From: an uncultured Eubacterium sp.
GTDB taxonomy: Bacteria > Bacillota > Clostridia > Lachnospirales > Lachnospiraceae
Length of the DNA: 64,000 nt
Assembly: GCA_910584645.1 (NCBI GenBank)
Contig: CAJUAU010000004.1
Location: forward strand, 62,001-126,000
Reading direction: 5' to 3'
Part shown: one piece after another, positions 50,457-59,451 of the stretch
How positions within the stretch are numbered: position 1 is the stretch's first letter
Layout of the letters: every line of letters starts with the position of its first letter
Notes under the pieces: generated by a model
Databases searched by the model: none
The model's input: only the letters and a program-made list of their open reading frames with translations
What the model was told of the DNA's origin: nothing
Program-made: the position numbers and the translations under genes

Positions 50457-50572
50457 TTTACCAGCCCTCCACCATTTGGAACTCCCGCACTGCTTATTGC
50501 ATTGCTCCGTTCCTCATGATTTTGCTCACTGTTTTGGTCACACTGTTCTCATTATTTTCCTTAATTACAATT

Positions 50573-50601
50573 ATTATATAAAAAAAAGTTGAAAAAATCA
50601 A
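50573..50601 (-). promoter_or_regulatory. Leftward promoter of the capD-type gene
   Basis: Minus-strand -35 TTGATT (50601-50596), 17-bp spacer, -10 TATAAT (50578-50573). It gives a leader of about 250 bases. Confidence 0.65.
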
Positions 50602-50617
50602 TATTTGAGAGTATACT
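50589..50617 (+). promoter_or_regulatory. Rightward promoter of the O-antigen ligase-like gene
   Basis: -35 TTGAAA (50589-50594), 17-bp spacer, -10 TATACT (50612-50617). The -35 overlaps the -35 of the divergent promoter. Confidence 0.7.
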
Positions 50618-50622
50618 CTCAA
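50605..50622. promoter_or_regulatory. 18-bp perfect palindrome over the divergent promoters
   Basis: TTGAGAGTATACTCTCAA is perfectly symmetric, covers the rightward -10 and adjoins the leftward -35. Likely operator of an unknown dimeric regulator controlling both sides of the polysaccharide locus. Confidence 0.65.
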
Positions 50623-50631
50623 GAGTGTACG

Positions 50632-50683
50632 TAGCTTGACGGCGCAAATTTGAAACAGGGTTCAAATTCGCGCCGTCAAGCTA
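50632..50683 (+). repeat. 23-bp inverted repeat near the transcript 5' end
   Basis: Arms 50632-50654 and 50661-50683 pair with one mismatch around ACAGGG. No T-run follows, so it is not a terminator. It would form a hairpin within about ten bases of the predicted mRNA start. Its second arm is identical over 22 bases to the 3' end of the EAL gene. Confidence 0.8.
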
Positions 50684-50703
50684 GGATGAAATGGAGGATC
50701 ATC

Positions 50704-52065
50704 ATGAAAAACAAATTACAACAGATCATCTGCTGTTATATTATCTTTTATGCACTGTACAGCGTTTCAACCCGGTTTGTTCCAACGACGGTACTGTGGG
50801 AAGGACCAGCGGCAGATATTTTATATAAGTCGATTGTCATCGGTGGAGGAATTCTCTCACTCTTCTGCCTTTATATTCTGAGAAACAGCCGGCGGCCGGA
50901 TGCCCAGACCATTCTTCTCGGTGTATTTATCCTGGTTCTCGGTATCTCTTCCCTGCTGAATTACAAATATGAGCTGGCAGGTAATATACTTGGGCTCGTT
51001 ACCTTTGCCTCCCAGCTGATCCTTTTTTATTTCCTGCCAAAGATCATGAAAGAGGACAGGCTTATGCGCTGTCTCCGTTTCACGGCCTTTTTCACTTCTT
51101 TTTTTTGGAATATAGCCTGCGCCGCCTCCCTCTGGCAGTATATAAAAAATATCCATTATACGATCCTGAATCCAGAAGGACACAGGATCCGGCAGGGCAT
51201 CGTAGATGGCAGGCTCTTTGGGTTATTTTCGGACCCGAATTTTGCCGCCTTCACCTCTCTGATCCTGATCCTGCTTCTGCTTTTTACCATCCGGAAGACC
51301 AGCTTTTTCCCATTGAAAGTCTACTGCTGGGCAAGTATTGTTATCAATACCTGTTATATCATCATGTCTAACTCCAGGACGATCTTTATCGCAGCAGCAG
51401 GTACAATCTTATTTACCGTGGTCCTTATCACCTACCGGCAGCACCTCTCCAGAGGGGAGACGGGTATGGGAAGATTTTTTATCCAGAGCGCAAAAAGAGG
51501 GCTGGCCGCCCTGGCCGCCATGATCGCGGTCTACTCTCTGATCTTTTTCCCGCTGCGCCAGATCGGACAAATGATGGAACCAGAGCGGGCTGTAAATGAT
51601 ATGGTCCGTGAGGATGTGGACACCGATAACATCACAAATAACCGCTCTACCATATGGAAAAATTATCTGTCTCTATATAAAGAAAAACCCCTGTTTGGCT
51701 TTTCTGTCCGGAGTGCCCTTCCCTATGTGACAGATAAATATCCGGACAGCTATCTGGCAGAGACCCAGTATGTCACCCACAATGGCTATCTCTCCCTGCT
51801 GGTGGAAACCGGTGCCGCCGGTTTCTGTGTGATGGGCGCCTTTTTCCTGCTGGTCTTCCTGCAATCCCTGAAAAAACTACGGCAAAAAGACACCGTCAGT
51901 GAGAACTACTTATTTTTTGCCTCTCTGACGGTGTCCATACTGATCTTCCTGATGTGCTTCCACGATGTATTCTTTACGGTAAATATTGAGACCATGCTGT
52001 TATATACCGCCGTCGGCTATCTCCACTGTACCAACAAGGGAAGCCTGGCAGGGCAGTCAGCCTGA
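50704..52065 (+). CDS. O-antigen ligase/polymerase-like membrane protein (Wzy_C)
   Basis: About 453 residues from the ATG at 50704 (GGAGGATC upstream). About ten to twelve hydrophobic segments with a large outside loop (about 280-350) that contains STIWKNYLSLYKEKPLFGFS and VTHNGYLSLLVETG, the Wzy_C pattern of O-antigen ligases and polysaccharide polymerases. It joins glycan chains or repeat units at the membrane. It points away from the capD transcript; its 3' end overlaps the convergent glycosyltransferase gene by nine bases. Confidence 0.88.
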   Translation: MKNKLQQIICCYIIFYALYSVSTRFVPTTVLWEGPAADILYKSIVIGGGILSLFCLYILRNSRRPDAQTILLGVFILVLGISSLLNYKYELAGNILGLVTFASQLILFYFLPKIMKEDRLMRCLRFTAFFTSFFWNIACAASLWQYIKNIHYTILNPEGHRIRQGIVDGRLFGLFSDPNFAAFTSLILILLLLFTIRKTSFFPLKVYCWASIVINTCYIIMSNSRTIFIAAAGTILFTVVLITYRQHLSRGETGMGRFFIQSAKRGLAALAAMIAVYSLIFFPLRQIGQMMEPERAVNDMVREDVDTDNITNNRSTIWKNYLSLYKEKPLFGFSVRSALPYVTDKYPDSYLAETQYVTHNGYLSLLVETGAAGFCVMGAFFLLVFLQSLKKLRQKDTVSENYLFFASLTVSILIFLMCFHDVFFTVNIETMLLYTAVGYLHCTNKGSLAGQSA

Positions 52066-53172
52066 CCCCATATCCTCGATCAGTGCCCGCCACTGGCTGA
52101 GGATTTTTTCTTTTCCGAATTCCTCAAGATTCCTGCGGGAACACTCTGACATCCGGATCCGCTTTTCCTGGCTGCACAAAAGACCATAGATCTGACATGC
52201 CATCTCTTCCGTATCATAAGGCGGTATCAGCACGCCGTCGGTTCCATCTTCTATGATCTCCCCCGGTCCCGACACAATATCAAAACTTACCAGCGGCAGA
52301 TGGTTGGCTTTCGCCTCTAACAGAACCAGAGGAAGCCCCTCCCGGTATGAGGTGAGTACATACATGCTGTGCCCCCGGTAACAGCGCTCCATCTCGTCGG
52401 TCAGCCCCATGAGTTTTACATTTTTCTCCAGTCCCTCTTCCCGGATCCTCCGGTTGATCGCATCCCACAGTTCTCCGTCTCCGTATACCTCCCACACAAA
52501 ATCTTTTGTCTTCTTTTTCAGTGCCGCCGCTGTATCCACCAGAAGATCCATTCCTTTTTCCCCGGAAAAACGCCCCGCTGTCAGTATCTTACGGCTTTCC
52601 GCATCATAATCCCCGGCCTCATCCAGGATCACATCATCGATCCAGTTGTAGATGGTGATCACCCGCCCCGGCTTACAATGAAATCTTTTATAATAGGCCT
52701 TCTCACTCTGCCTGGTGAGAACGACAGTCTGGTCTGCGTACCGGGAACCCATGCGGCGCATGAAACGCACCACTTTATCATTCCACTGGCTCATCAATGC
52801 CCCGTGGTCACAAAACACCTTTGGAATATCCAGCTTTCTTCCCGGAAACCCGGCACAGAAACCCGCATAGACCCCCACATAGAACAGCAGCCCAATGCCC
52901 TGCTCCACACAATATCTGCGGAAATCTTTTCCCGCTTTCGACATCACTTCCCGGATCCTGGCTTTATAGGGAAGAATATTATAATAATGGATCCCCTCTC
53001 TCAGCCCATAGGCACATTCTTCTTTTTCATGGATCAGGCTTATGACATAAATCTCGTATTTCTCCTGCCGGGGATCCTCATCCGCCAGGGCATTGGCGAT
53101 ATTGCAGAGCACCTGCTGCCCTCCGCCCCGTATACTCATATCAAAATCCACAAAAGCTATTTTTTTCTTCAT
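52057..53172 (-). CDS. Glycosyltransferase family 4
   Basis: 371 residues from the ATG at 53172 (GGGAG upstream). GT-B fold: N-terminal FVDFDMSIRGGGQQVL, and a C-terminal nucleotide-sugar site with TAGRFSGEKGMDLLVD near 195 and the E-x7-E motif (SYREGLPLVLLEAKA near 285). Transfers a sugar, with retention, in repeat-unit assembly; sugar unknown. Followed closely by further transferases. Confidence 0.88.
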   Translation of the reverse strand: MKKKIAFVDFDMSIRGGGQQVLCNIANALADEDPRQEKYEIYVISLIHEKEECAYGLREGIHYYNILPYKARIREVMSKAGKDFRRYCVEQGIGLLFYVGVYAGFCAGFPGRKLDIPKVFCDHGALMSQWNDKVVRFMRRMGSRYADQTVVLTRQSEKAYYKRFHCKPGRVITIYNWIDDVILDEAGDYDAESRKILTAGRFSGEKGMDLLVDTAAALKKKTKDFVWEVYGDGELWDAINRRIREEGLEKNVKLMGLTDEMERCYRGHSMYVLTSYREGLPLVLLEAKANHLPLVSFDIVSGPGEIIEDGTDGVLIPPYDTEEMACQIYGLLCSQEKRIRMSECSRRNLEEFGKEKILSQWRALIEDMGSG

Positions 53173-53174
53173 GA

Positions 53175-54176
53175 TCAGTCTCCCATCCATTTATAATACA
53201 GGTACAGAACTCTTGTCCTCTGGCTCCTAATCAGATATAACAGTATTCTGTCCTTTGCCCCGAAACACTGCCGCAGACCATAAAGCCTGCCCACACTTTC
53301 CAGCTTTCCCCATTTTTTCATGTATTCCCGGCAGGTTCCGGCGTCAAATCCTGATCTTCCCACCAGGGCATACAATTTATTTTTCACCGCGGTCAGATAA
53401 AAATGGGATAAAAATCCGGGATCCGGCTTTCCTCCACAATGATCCCAGAAAGCAGCCACACTCTGGAACAGCCGCTCCTCGATCTCCATGGAATCCTCCC
53501 GGAACCGGAAGGAGAGGGACTGATCATTCACATTGTGGTAAAAATACAGCGCCTCCGGCAGCAGGCTGATCCTCTCCGCCTGCCCCAGTACCTTCAGGTT
53601 AAACAGAAGATCTTCTCCTTTGTTTAGATCCAGGGGAAATGCAGCCTCCGCCTGCTCCAGCACCCTCCTGTGATACAGCTTATTCCAGGGGACATGGATC
53701 AGAAACCGGGTAAAAAGAGAGGGAAACTGCTCCCGGAGACCCTCCCTGCCCTCCACCATAAGATCCGGAGGCAGGATCTTACTCTGTTCTCTCTCGTTAT
53801 AGTAGCCGCAGATCACAAGATCACTGGCATCACGCTCCATACATTCCACAAGACGGCGGCAGGCATCCGGATACAGCATGTCATCGCTGTCTGCAAACTG
53901 GATGTACTCCCCCTGTGCCCTGGCAAGACCAAAATTTCTCGCCGCCGATACGCCCTCATTTTCCTTGGTGAACACATGGAAATAGGCATAATTTTTTTCA
54001 TATTCCATACACAGTTCCAGACTTCCATCGCTGGAACAGTCATCCACCACGATGACCTCCATACTCTCAAAATTCTGATTTACGATACTCTCAAAACATT
54101 CTGCCAGCCGGTCCCTGGAATTATAGACCGGAATAATAATAGACAGCAGCCCTTTCTTCATTTTCCCTCTCTCCAT
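53175..54176 (-). CDS. Glycosyltransferase family 2
   Basis: 333 residues (an alternative ATG at 54161 would remove five). GT-A domain at the N-terminus: IIIPVYNSRDRLAECFES, VVDDCSSDGS, then FADSDDM, the DxD-type metal site near 90. The C-terminal part is helical and basic. Sugar and acceptor unknown. The start of the next gene downstream lies within its end. Confidence 0.88.
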   Translation of the reverse strand: MERGKMKKGLLSIIIPVYNSRDRLAECFESIVNQNFESMEVIVVDDCSSDGSLELCMEYEKNYAYFHVFTKENEGVSAARNFGLARAQGEYIQFADSDDMLYPDACRRLVECMERDASDLVICGYYNEREQSKILPPDLMVEGREGLREQFPSLFTRFLIHVPWNKLYHRRVLEQAEAAFPLDLNKGEDLLFNLKVLGQAERISLLPEALYFYHNVNDQSLSFRFREDSMEIEERLFQSVAAFWDHCGGKPDPGFLSHFYLTAVKNKLYALVGRSGFDAGTCREYMKKWGKLESVGRLYGLRQCFGAKDRILLYLIRSQRTRVLYLYYKWMGD

Positions 54177-54192
54177 CTTCCCCTTATTCCTC

Positions 54193-55077
54193 TCACGTTT
54201 TTTCTGGTGTACGTTTCACCGGATAACATTTCCCCTGGTACTTTTTGTAGCTGTTATGAACATCCACACACATGCCGTCGTGGGAGGGAACCCGCTTCTC
54301 CTCTGGCGGCAGCTCCATATAATCGCCAAATGCCATTTTCAGATAGGTGTCGTAACCGACGGGTACGGGCAGTTTATAACCCTCAAAATCTTTGTATACG
54401 GCAGATTCAAAGATCTCTTTGGGATATTCATTGACCATATAATTGTAACGCACACAGAGCTCCGTCACATAGTCACAATCGCAGATGGGATACCGGGACA
54501 TATGGCGTTCACACATACGCGCCATCCGCCAGCGGTTCTTCCAGCCCGGAGCCAGTGCCAGCATACATTTTCCGACGGCATACAGCAGCTTCCCTTTGCT
54601 GGTGGGCGCTTCCTGGTTGATGTAGATCTGATAAGCAAGCCCCCACAAAAGCTGGCATTTACGTCTCCAGCGGGAGGAAGGGCAGCCGTCCAGAGGCAGG
54701 ATCTCCAGCCGGACGCCGTGGGCCATATCCAGATCCATCTGCCTCTCCTTTATAAAAGTAGTCTCCTCATCGGTGATGGCGGTGAGCTGGGAACGTAAAA
54801 ATTCCGTTTCACTGGTCCGGCTCAGCCGGTATCTGCTCTCATCCATCTCCTGCTTCCACAGGCGGCACATTTTTTCATAATCTTCCCTGGGCATAAACAC
54901 ATCAATGTCATCGTCCCAGGGTATAAACCCGCCATGGCGCAGGGCCCCAATGCAGCCGCCGCCACACAGATAAAACAGCAGATGATGTCTCTCACAAAAT
55001 TCCTGGAACACCAATGTGATCTCCAGACATTTTTCCTGAAGCTCTTTTAATTCCGCCAGCTCTTTTTCACTCAGCAT
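54193..55077 (-). CDS. LicD family phosphotransferase, copy 1
   Basis: 294 residues. LicD proteins attach phosphocholine or similar phospho-groups to surface glycans. The core GGGCIGALRHGGFIPWDDDIDVFMPREDYE near 38-68 carries the conserved D-D-x-D metal site. Lies 10 bases from a paralogue upstream (55087) with nearly the same core, a probable tandem duplication. Confidence 0.9.
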   Translation of the reverse strand: MLSEKELAELKELQEKCLEITLVFQEFCERHHLLFYLCGGGCIGALRHGGFIPWDDDIDVFMPREDYEKMCRLWKQEMDESRYRLSRTSETEFLRSQLTAITDEETTFIKERQMDLDMAHGVRLEILPLDGCPSSRWRRKCQLLWGLAYQIYINQEAPTSKGKLLYAVGKCMLALAPGWKNRWRMARMCERHMSRYPICDCDYVTELCVRYNYMVNEYPKEIFESAVYKDFEGYKLPVPVGYDTYLKMAFGDYMELPPEEKRVPSHDGMCVDVHNSYKKYQGKCYPVKRTPEKT

Positions 55078-55086
55078 AATTTGTCC

Positions 55087-55950
55087 TCACATTTCTTTTC
55101 TGTCTTCCACCGGAACACAGGGTTTGTCCAGATCCAGCAGGACGCAGTCATGGTGCGCCTTCTGTTTTTCTTTCGGAGGCAGCTGCATGTAGTCGCCAAA
55201 AGCTTCCCTGAGATATCCGTCATAACCGATGGGAATGGGCATTTTCCGTCCCTCAAAATCCACAAAGACTGCCTTATCAAACCATTCCTTCCGGTATTTC
55301 TTTTTCATGTAATAGGGTCCCGAGCAGAGTTCGGTGATATAATGGCATTCCCGGACCGGATAGCGGGTCATCTTTTTCTTTGCCAGTCTCCAGATCCGGT
55401 ATCGGATCTTTTTTCCCCGGAAGATCCCCAGAAGCAGACGGCTTCCCGCCGCCATCAGCCCCCCATGCTTTTCTGGCACAGTCTGGGCCCGGAACAGCGA
55501 GTAGACCAGTGCCCACATGCACTGAAACTTTCTGTGCCACTTTCCCTCAGGATACCCATCCAGGGGGATCACATCCAATGCCACTCCGTGGGGGATAGCA
55601 AGATCCTTCTGATAAGGCTTCACCTGGGTGGTCATGCTGTCCCTGAGGGTGGCAAAATTGTTGCGGTCCACATAATCCTCTGTGGTATCCGATAAAAGAT
55701 AGCGCTTTCCTTTCTCATAAGACCGCCACTGGCTCACAAATATCTCATAATCCTCTCTCGGCATAAAAAAATCCAGATCGTCATCCCAGGGTATAAAGCC
55801 TTTATGCCGCAGCGCCCCGATACAGCCGCCGCCACAGAAATAACAGACCAGTCCCCGTTCCTGACAGAATGCCACAAACACCTCTGCCATCTCCAGGCTC
55901 ACCCGGTGCAGCCCCTCTAATTCTTTTTGCGTATATTCTCTCTGTTCCAT
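55087..55950 (-). CDS. LicD family phosphotransferase, copy 2
   Basis: 287 residues from the ATG at 55950 (GAGGGAG upstream). Core CGGGCIGALRHKGFIPWDDDLDFFMPREDYE closely follows copy 1. The rest is also alignable (KMTRYPVRECHYITELC versus MSRYPICDCDYVTELC), so this is duplication with divergence. Perhaps the two modify different residues of the same polymer. Confidence 0.9.
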   Translation of the reverse strand: MEQREYTQKELEGLHRVSLEMAEVFVAFCQERGLVCYFCGGGCIGALRHKGFIPWDDDLDFFMPREDYEIFVSQWRSYEKGKRYLLSDTTEDYVDRNNFATLRDSMTTQVKPYQKDLAIPHGVALDVIPLDGYPEGKWHRKFQCMWALVYSLFRAQTVPEKHGGLMAAGSRLLLGIFRGKKIRYRIWRLAKKKMTRYPVRECHYITELCSGPYYMKKKYRKEWFDKAVFVDFEGRKMPIPIGYDGYLREAFGDYMQLPPKEKQKAHHDCVLLDLDKPCVPVEDRKEM

Positions 55951-55958
55951 CGGCTCCC

Positions 55959-57032
55959 TCATTCCTTTTCCCGTTGGTTTTCACAAGTACAGCTATTCGC
56001 TGTGCCTGTGTGCTTTCTCCTCCAGAATGGCATCTTTAACAGTCCTGCCAGCGTTCCCGCCCCGTAGCTCACATGCAGAAAAAAGAACAGTACCGGCAGC
56101 AAAAGATGCCCCGGATATTTTTTCTGTCCTCTGACAGCCAGAACTGCCATTCCCACAGCCAGCAGCCAGTACAATGACCACATCAGCACCGCCAGCTGAG
56201 GATAGGACAGCACTGCCAGAAGGGAAGTAAACAATATCCCGCACAGGAAGGCGAAGGGCACAAAATGATACAGGGACAGACACCCGGGGCAGACACCCGC
56301 TGTCAGCCCGATCCAATAGCCATTAGCGCACTTCTGGCGGCACATCTTCCCCAGATCCGGCCGGATCATCTGGTAGGAAATGATGCCCGGCACCATACAG
56401 AGCCGGAATCCCTTCTGGCGGAGGCGGTAGTGAAATTCATTGTCCTCTGTCCGCCCCAGATCCTCCCGGAATACCCCTGCTTTTTCAAACACTTCCCGGC
56501 GGTAGGCTCCGTGGAAAAATGACTTCACATAAGCCTTTTTCCCCTCCCGCCGGAATCCCGCGGCACTGCTGCCGAACATGGAACTCTCGGCGGTGAGAAG
56601 CACCTGCTGCCAGGGAGAGTCCTCTTCTACTATATTGGGCCGGACACCTCCTGTCACCATCTCACCCTCTTCCAGCGCTGCTGCATTCTCTGCCACAAAT
56701 TCCGGAGGAATACTGCTGTGGGCGTCCACCCGGATCAGCACCTCCGTGGCAAATGCCCGGATGGCATGGTTCCAGCCACAGCTCTGGCGGCGTTCCGGAT
56801 TGTCCACCACCTGGATACTGAAAAACTCATCTTTATACTCTTCCGCAAACTTTAGCATCAAGTCCCTGGTGCCATCCTCAGACCGGCTGTCCACCAGTAC
56901 CACTTCCATCTGATCGTGGGGAAATGTCTGTTTTACCACGTCCTCCAGTATCCGCGGAAGATTTTTTTCCTCGTTATAGGCGACAATGCCAACTGAAATT
57001 CTCAAAGGATCCCTCTTTTCATCATTGCTCAA
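55959..57032 (-). CDS. Glycosyltransferase family 2 with C-terminal membrane helices
   Basis: 357 residues. GT-A domain: VGIVAYNEEKNLPRILED, VLVDSRSEDGT, IRVDAHSSIP near 95 and a Q-x2-RW-like region. About four helices at 240-330 resemble ExoA-type succinoglycan transferases. Adds a sugar to a lipid-linked intermediate; specificity unknown. First gene of the leftward run to 52057. Confidence 0.85.
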   Translation of the reverse strand: MSNDEKRDPLRISVGIVAYNEEKNLPRILEDVVKQTFPHDQMEVVLVDSRSEDGTRDLMLKFAEEYKDEFFSIQVVDNPERRQSCGWNHAIRAFATEVLIRVDAHSSIPPEFVAENAAALEEGEMVTGGVRPNIVEEDSPWQQVLLTAESSMFGSSAAGFRREGKKAYVKSFFHGAYRREVFEKAGVFREDLGRTEDNEFHYRLRQKGFRLCMVPGIISYQMIRPDLGKMCRQKCANGYWIGLTAGVCPGCLSLYHFVPFAFLCGILFTSLLAVLSYPQLAVLMWSLYWLLAVGMAVLAVRGQKKYPGHLLLPVLFFFLHVSYGAGTLAGLLKMPFWRRKHTGTANSCTCENQREKE

Positions 57033-57093
57033 ATACTTACCTTATTATAAAATACCCCCCGGATACATGCAAGTCTTTCCCCGGAAAAACTTC

Positions 57094-57122
57094 TTGCCCT
57101 TCTGTCCTGAAAGGTTTATACT
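57094..57122 (+). promoter_or_regulatory. Promoter of the GT2-GtrA gene
   Basis: -35 TTGCCC (57094-57099), 17-bp spacer, -10 TATACT (57117-57122). Two hairpins (GGGCAG/CTGCCC, 57144-57162, and TCCGG/CCGGA, 57173-57189) follow in the leader. Confidence 0.55.
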
Positions 57123-57206
57123 TAAAAATATATTGATGTTGGGGGGCAGAGGTGTACTGCCCAAGCTAACTCTCCGGTGAAGTGCCGGAATAAATAGGAG
57201 AAGATC

Positions 57207-58307
57207 ATGGGGACATTTTATCACGAAATAGCCATTGTTATTCCCGCCCTGAATCCAGATGAACGGATGATCACTCTCGTGAGGGAGCTGACGGAGGCTG
57301 GCTTTGAAAACATTATTCTGGTGGACGATGGCAGTGAGATCAAAAATCGAAAATACTTTAAGACCTGTAAAGAAGAATACAACTGCCGCATTCTGCGGCA
57401 CGTCATCAATTTTGGAAAGGGAATCGCACTTAAATCTGCATTTAACCACATTCTGGACAACCGGCCGGACATAAACGGCACAGTGACGGTGGACTGTGAC
57501 GGACAGCATGTGATCGAAGATATCCTCACCTGCGCCAGACTGGTACAGGAACATCCAGACCACCTGATCCTTGGCTGCCGCCAGTTTGACGATAAGGAAA
57601 TACCCCTTCGCAGCCGTTTTGGAAACAAATTTACAAGGCATTTTATCAAACTTTTGTGTGGTATCAACGTGTCCGATACCCAGACCGGGCTGCGGGGCAT
57701 GTCCCGGACGCTGATGCAGGAATATTTTGCCAAAACCAAAGGGGAGCGCTTTGAATACGAAATGAATATGCTCCTGTGTGCCAGGGAGTGCCAGATCCCT
57801 ATCCTGGAATTCCCCATCCGCACCATTTATCTGGAAAATAATGAGAGCTCCCATTTTAATCCCTTTATCGATTCCATCCGGATCTATAAGGTATTTCTCA
57901 AGTTTATGCTCAGCTCTCTTTCCAGCTTTGTTATTGATATCGCTCTGTACTATGTGCTGGGGCTGATCTTCCGCCCGCTGATCGGCGACAAAATCCGGAT
58001 CTCCTTTTTCGGTCTGGAGATCTCGCTGTTTATTTTATTGCGCAGCGTACTGTCCAGGCTTGGATCCTCCCTGTACAATTTCACCATCAATAAACGCCAG
58101 GTATTCCACAACGAATCGAAGGATTTCAAGATCATATTAAAATATTACACGCTGTGTATCTGCCAGCTGATCATATCCGCACTGCTGGTGGACAAGGCGC
58201 TGACCTTTATCTTCTCATCCACCATCCGCAAATGCATTATAGATACGATCCTGTTTACTGTCAGTTTCCAGATACAGAGGGAATGGGTATTTAAAAAACG
58301 AAAATAA
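57207..58307 (+). CDS. GT2 glycosyltransferase fused to GtrA-like membrane domain
   Basis: 366 residues. Residues 1-230 are a DPM1-like GT2 domain (IVIPALNPDERM, ILVDDGSE, TVDCDGQH, DTQTGLRGMSR); 232-366 hold four helices of the GtrA type (SSFVIDIALYYVLG ... NFTINKRQVFH). GtrA-like units are thought to flip polyprenyl-linked sugars, so this may make and flip a lipid-linked sugar. Monocistronic and convergent with the next gene (two-base gap). Confidence 0.9.
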   Translation: MGTFYHEIAIVIPALNPDERMITLVRELTEAGFENIILVDDGSEIKNRKYFKTCKEEYNCRILRHVINFGKGIALKSAFNHILDNRPDINGTVTVDCDGQHVIEDILTCARLVQEHPDHLILGCRQFDDKEIPLRSRFGNKFTRHFIKLLCGINVSDTQTGLRGMSRTLMQEYFAKTKGERFEYEMNMLLCARECQIPILEFPIRTIYLENNESSHFNPFIDSIRIYKVFLKFMLSSLSSFVIDIALYYVLGLIFRPLIGDKIRISFFGLEISLFILLRSVLSRLGSSLYNFTINKRQVFHNESKDFKIILKYYTLCICQLIISALLVDKALTFIFSSTIRKCIIDTILFTVSFQIQREWVFKKRK

Positions 58308-58308
58308 C

Positions 58309-59283
58309 TTACTGGCCGCCAGGGCTCTGCTTATCATCTAATATGTCCTGAATGGCATATTTGGGCCTTCCTTTTGCCTCCATGTACACCTTCCCGATGT
58401 ATTCGCCCACGACGCCGATGGCGAGAAGCTGCAGCCCTCCCAGCGCCCAGATGGAGACGATCAGACTGCTCCATCCCGGCACCGTATCACCGAGAACAAA
58501 CTGCATAATAGAATAGAACAGCATAAGAACACTGACAAAAAATACGATAAATCCAAGCCACACGATAAAACGAATGGGCTTGACGCTAAAAGAGGAGATC
58601 CCGTCAAAGGCAAATGCCAGCATCTTTTTCAGGGGATACTTACTCTCTCCTGCAAATCTCTCGTGTCTCTCATAATACACCGTATCCGACGGATAACCGA
58701 TCAATGGGATCATCCCTCTTAAAAACAGATGAACTTCTTTATAATCCTCCAGCTGCTCCAGCACACGATGGCTCATCAGCCGGTAATCCGCGTGGTTAAA
58801 TACGATATCCACACCCATCCACTTCATCATTTTATAAAAACCTTCCGCTGTGGTCTTTTTAAAAAATGTATCCTTTTTGCGGCTGCTTCTCACCCCGTAG
58901 ACCACATCGTTTCCGGCATAATATTTATCTATCATCTCATCGATGGCATTCACGTCATCCTGCAGGTCAGCATCCAGGGAGATCGCCACATCTGCATGCT
59001 CTTTGGCATACATCAATCCCGCCAGAACCGCATTCTGGTGTCCCCGGTTCCGGGACAGGTTCAGCCCGTTCACCAGCCGGTGTTCCCCGTGGAGACGCCT
59101 GATAATGATCCATGTCTGATCCCTCGAACCATCATTTACAAAGACGATGCGGCTGGCATCGCTGATCCTGCCCGCTGCGATCAGATCTTCCATCTTCCGG
59201 GTCAGCTGCTTTGCCGTCTCATCCAGTACCTCCTCCTCATTGTAGCAGGGTACCACAAGATAAAGCGTACTTTTTTCCTTCAT
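58309..59283 (-). CDS. Bactoprenol-type GT2 glycosyltransferase (GtrB/ArnC-like)
   Basis: 324 residues from the ATG at 59283 (GGGGGAA upstream). GT2 domain (LVVPCYNEEEVLDETAKQL, VFVNDGSRD, SLDADLQDD, then HADYRLMSHRVLE) followed by two membrane helices (about 232-255 and 268-295). Typical of enzymes that load undecaprenyl phosphate with glucose or a similar sugar. Own promoter at 59315-59343. Confidence 0.9.
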   Translation of the reverse strand: MKEKSTLYLVVPCYNEEEVLDETAKQLTRKMEDLIAAGRISDASRIVFVNDGSRDQTWIIIRRLHGEHRLVNGLNLSRNRGHQNAVLAGLMYAKEHADVAISLDADLQDDVNAIDEMIDKYYAGNDVVYGVRSSRKKDTFFKKTTAEGFYKMMKWMGVDIVFNHADYRLMSHRVLEQLEDYKEVHLFLRGMIPLIGYPSDTVYYERHERFAGESKYPLKKMLAFAFDGISSFSVKPIRFIVWLGFIVFFVSVLMLFYSIMQFVLGDTVPGWSSLIVSIWALGGLQLLAIGVVGEYIGKVYMEAKGRPKYAIQDILDDKQSPGGQ

Positions 59284-59314
59284 GTTTTTTCCCCCATATC
59301 GTATATTTGTTTTC

Positions 59315-59343
59315 ATTTTATACATTGTTGCCCCGGTTGTCAA
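59315..59343 (-). promoter_or_regulatory. Promoter of the GtrB-like gene
   Basis: Minus-strand -35 TTGACA (59343-59338), 17-bp spacer, -10 TAAAAT (59320-59315). Confidence 0.7.
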
Positions 59344-59374
59344 ATTTAAAATACTGGCAGAATGCTTTATTGAA

Positions 59375-59402
59375 TTGACATAAAATACAAATATGGTAAA
59401 AT
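59375..59402 (+). promoter_or_regulatory. Promoter of the rightward 59452-64000 operon
   Basis: -35 TTGACA (59375-59380), 16-bp spacer, -10 TAAAAT (59397-59402). Confidence 0.7.
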
Positions 59403-59451
59403 AGATTGAGATGCACGTTTATGAAGAAAGTTTTTGAGAAAGAATAAGAAT

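Noticed and set aside
50632..50683. Terminator hairpin before the O-antigen ligase-like gene
   Set aside because: No T-run on either side; it follows a promoter instead of a gene.
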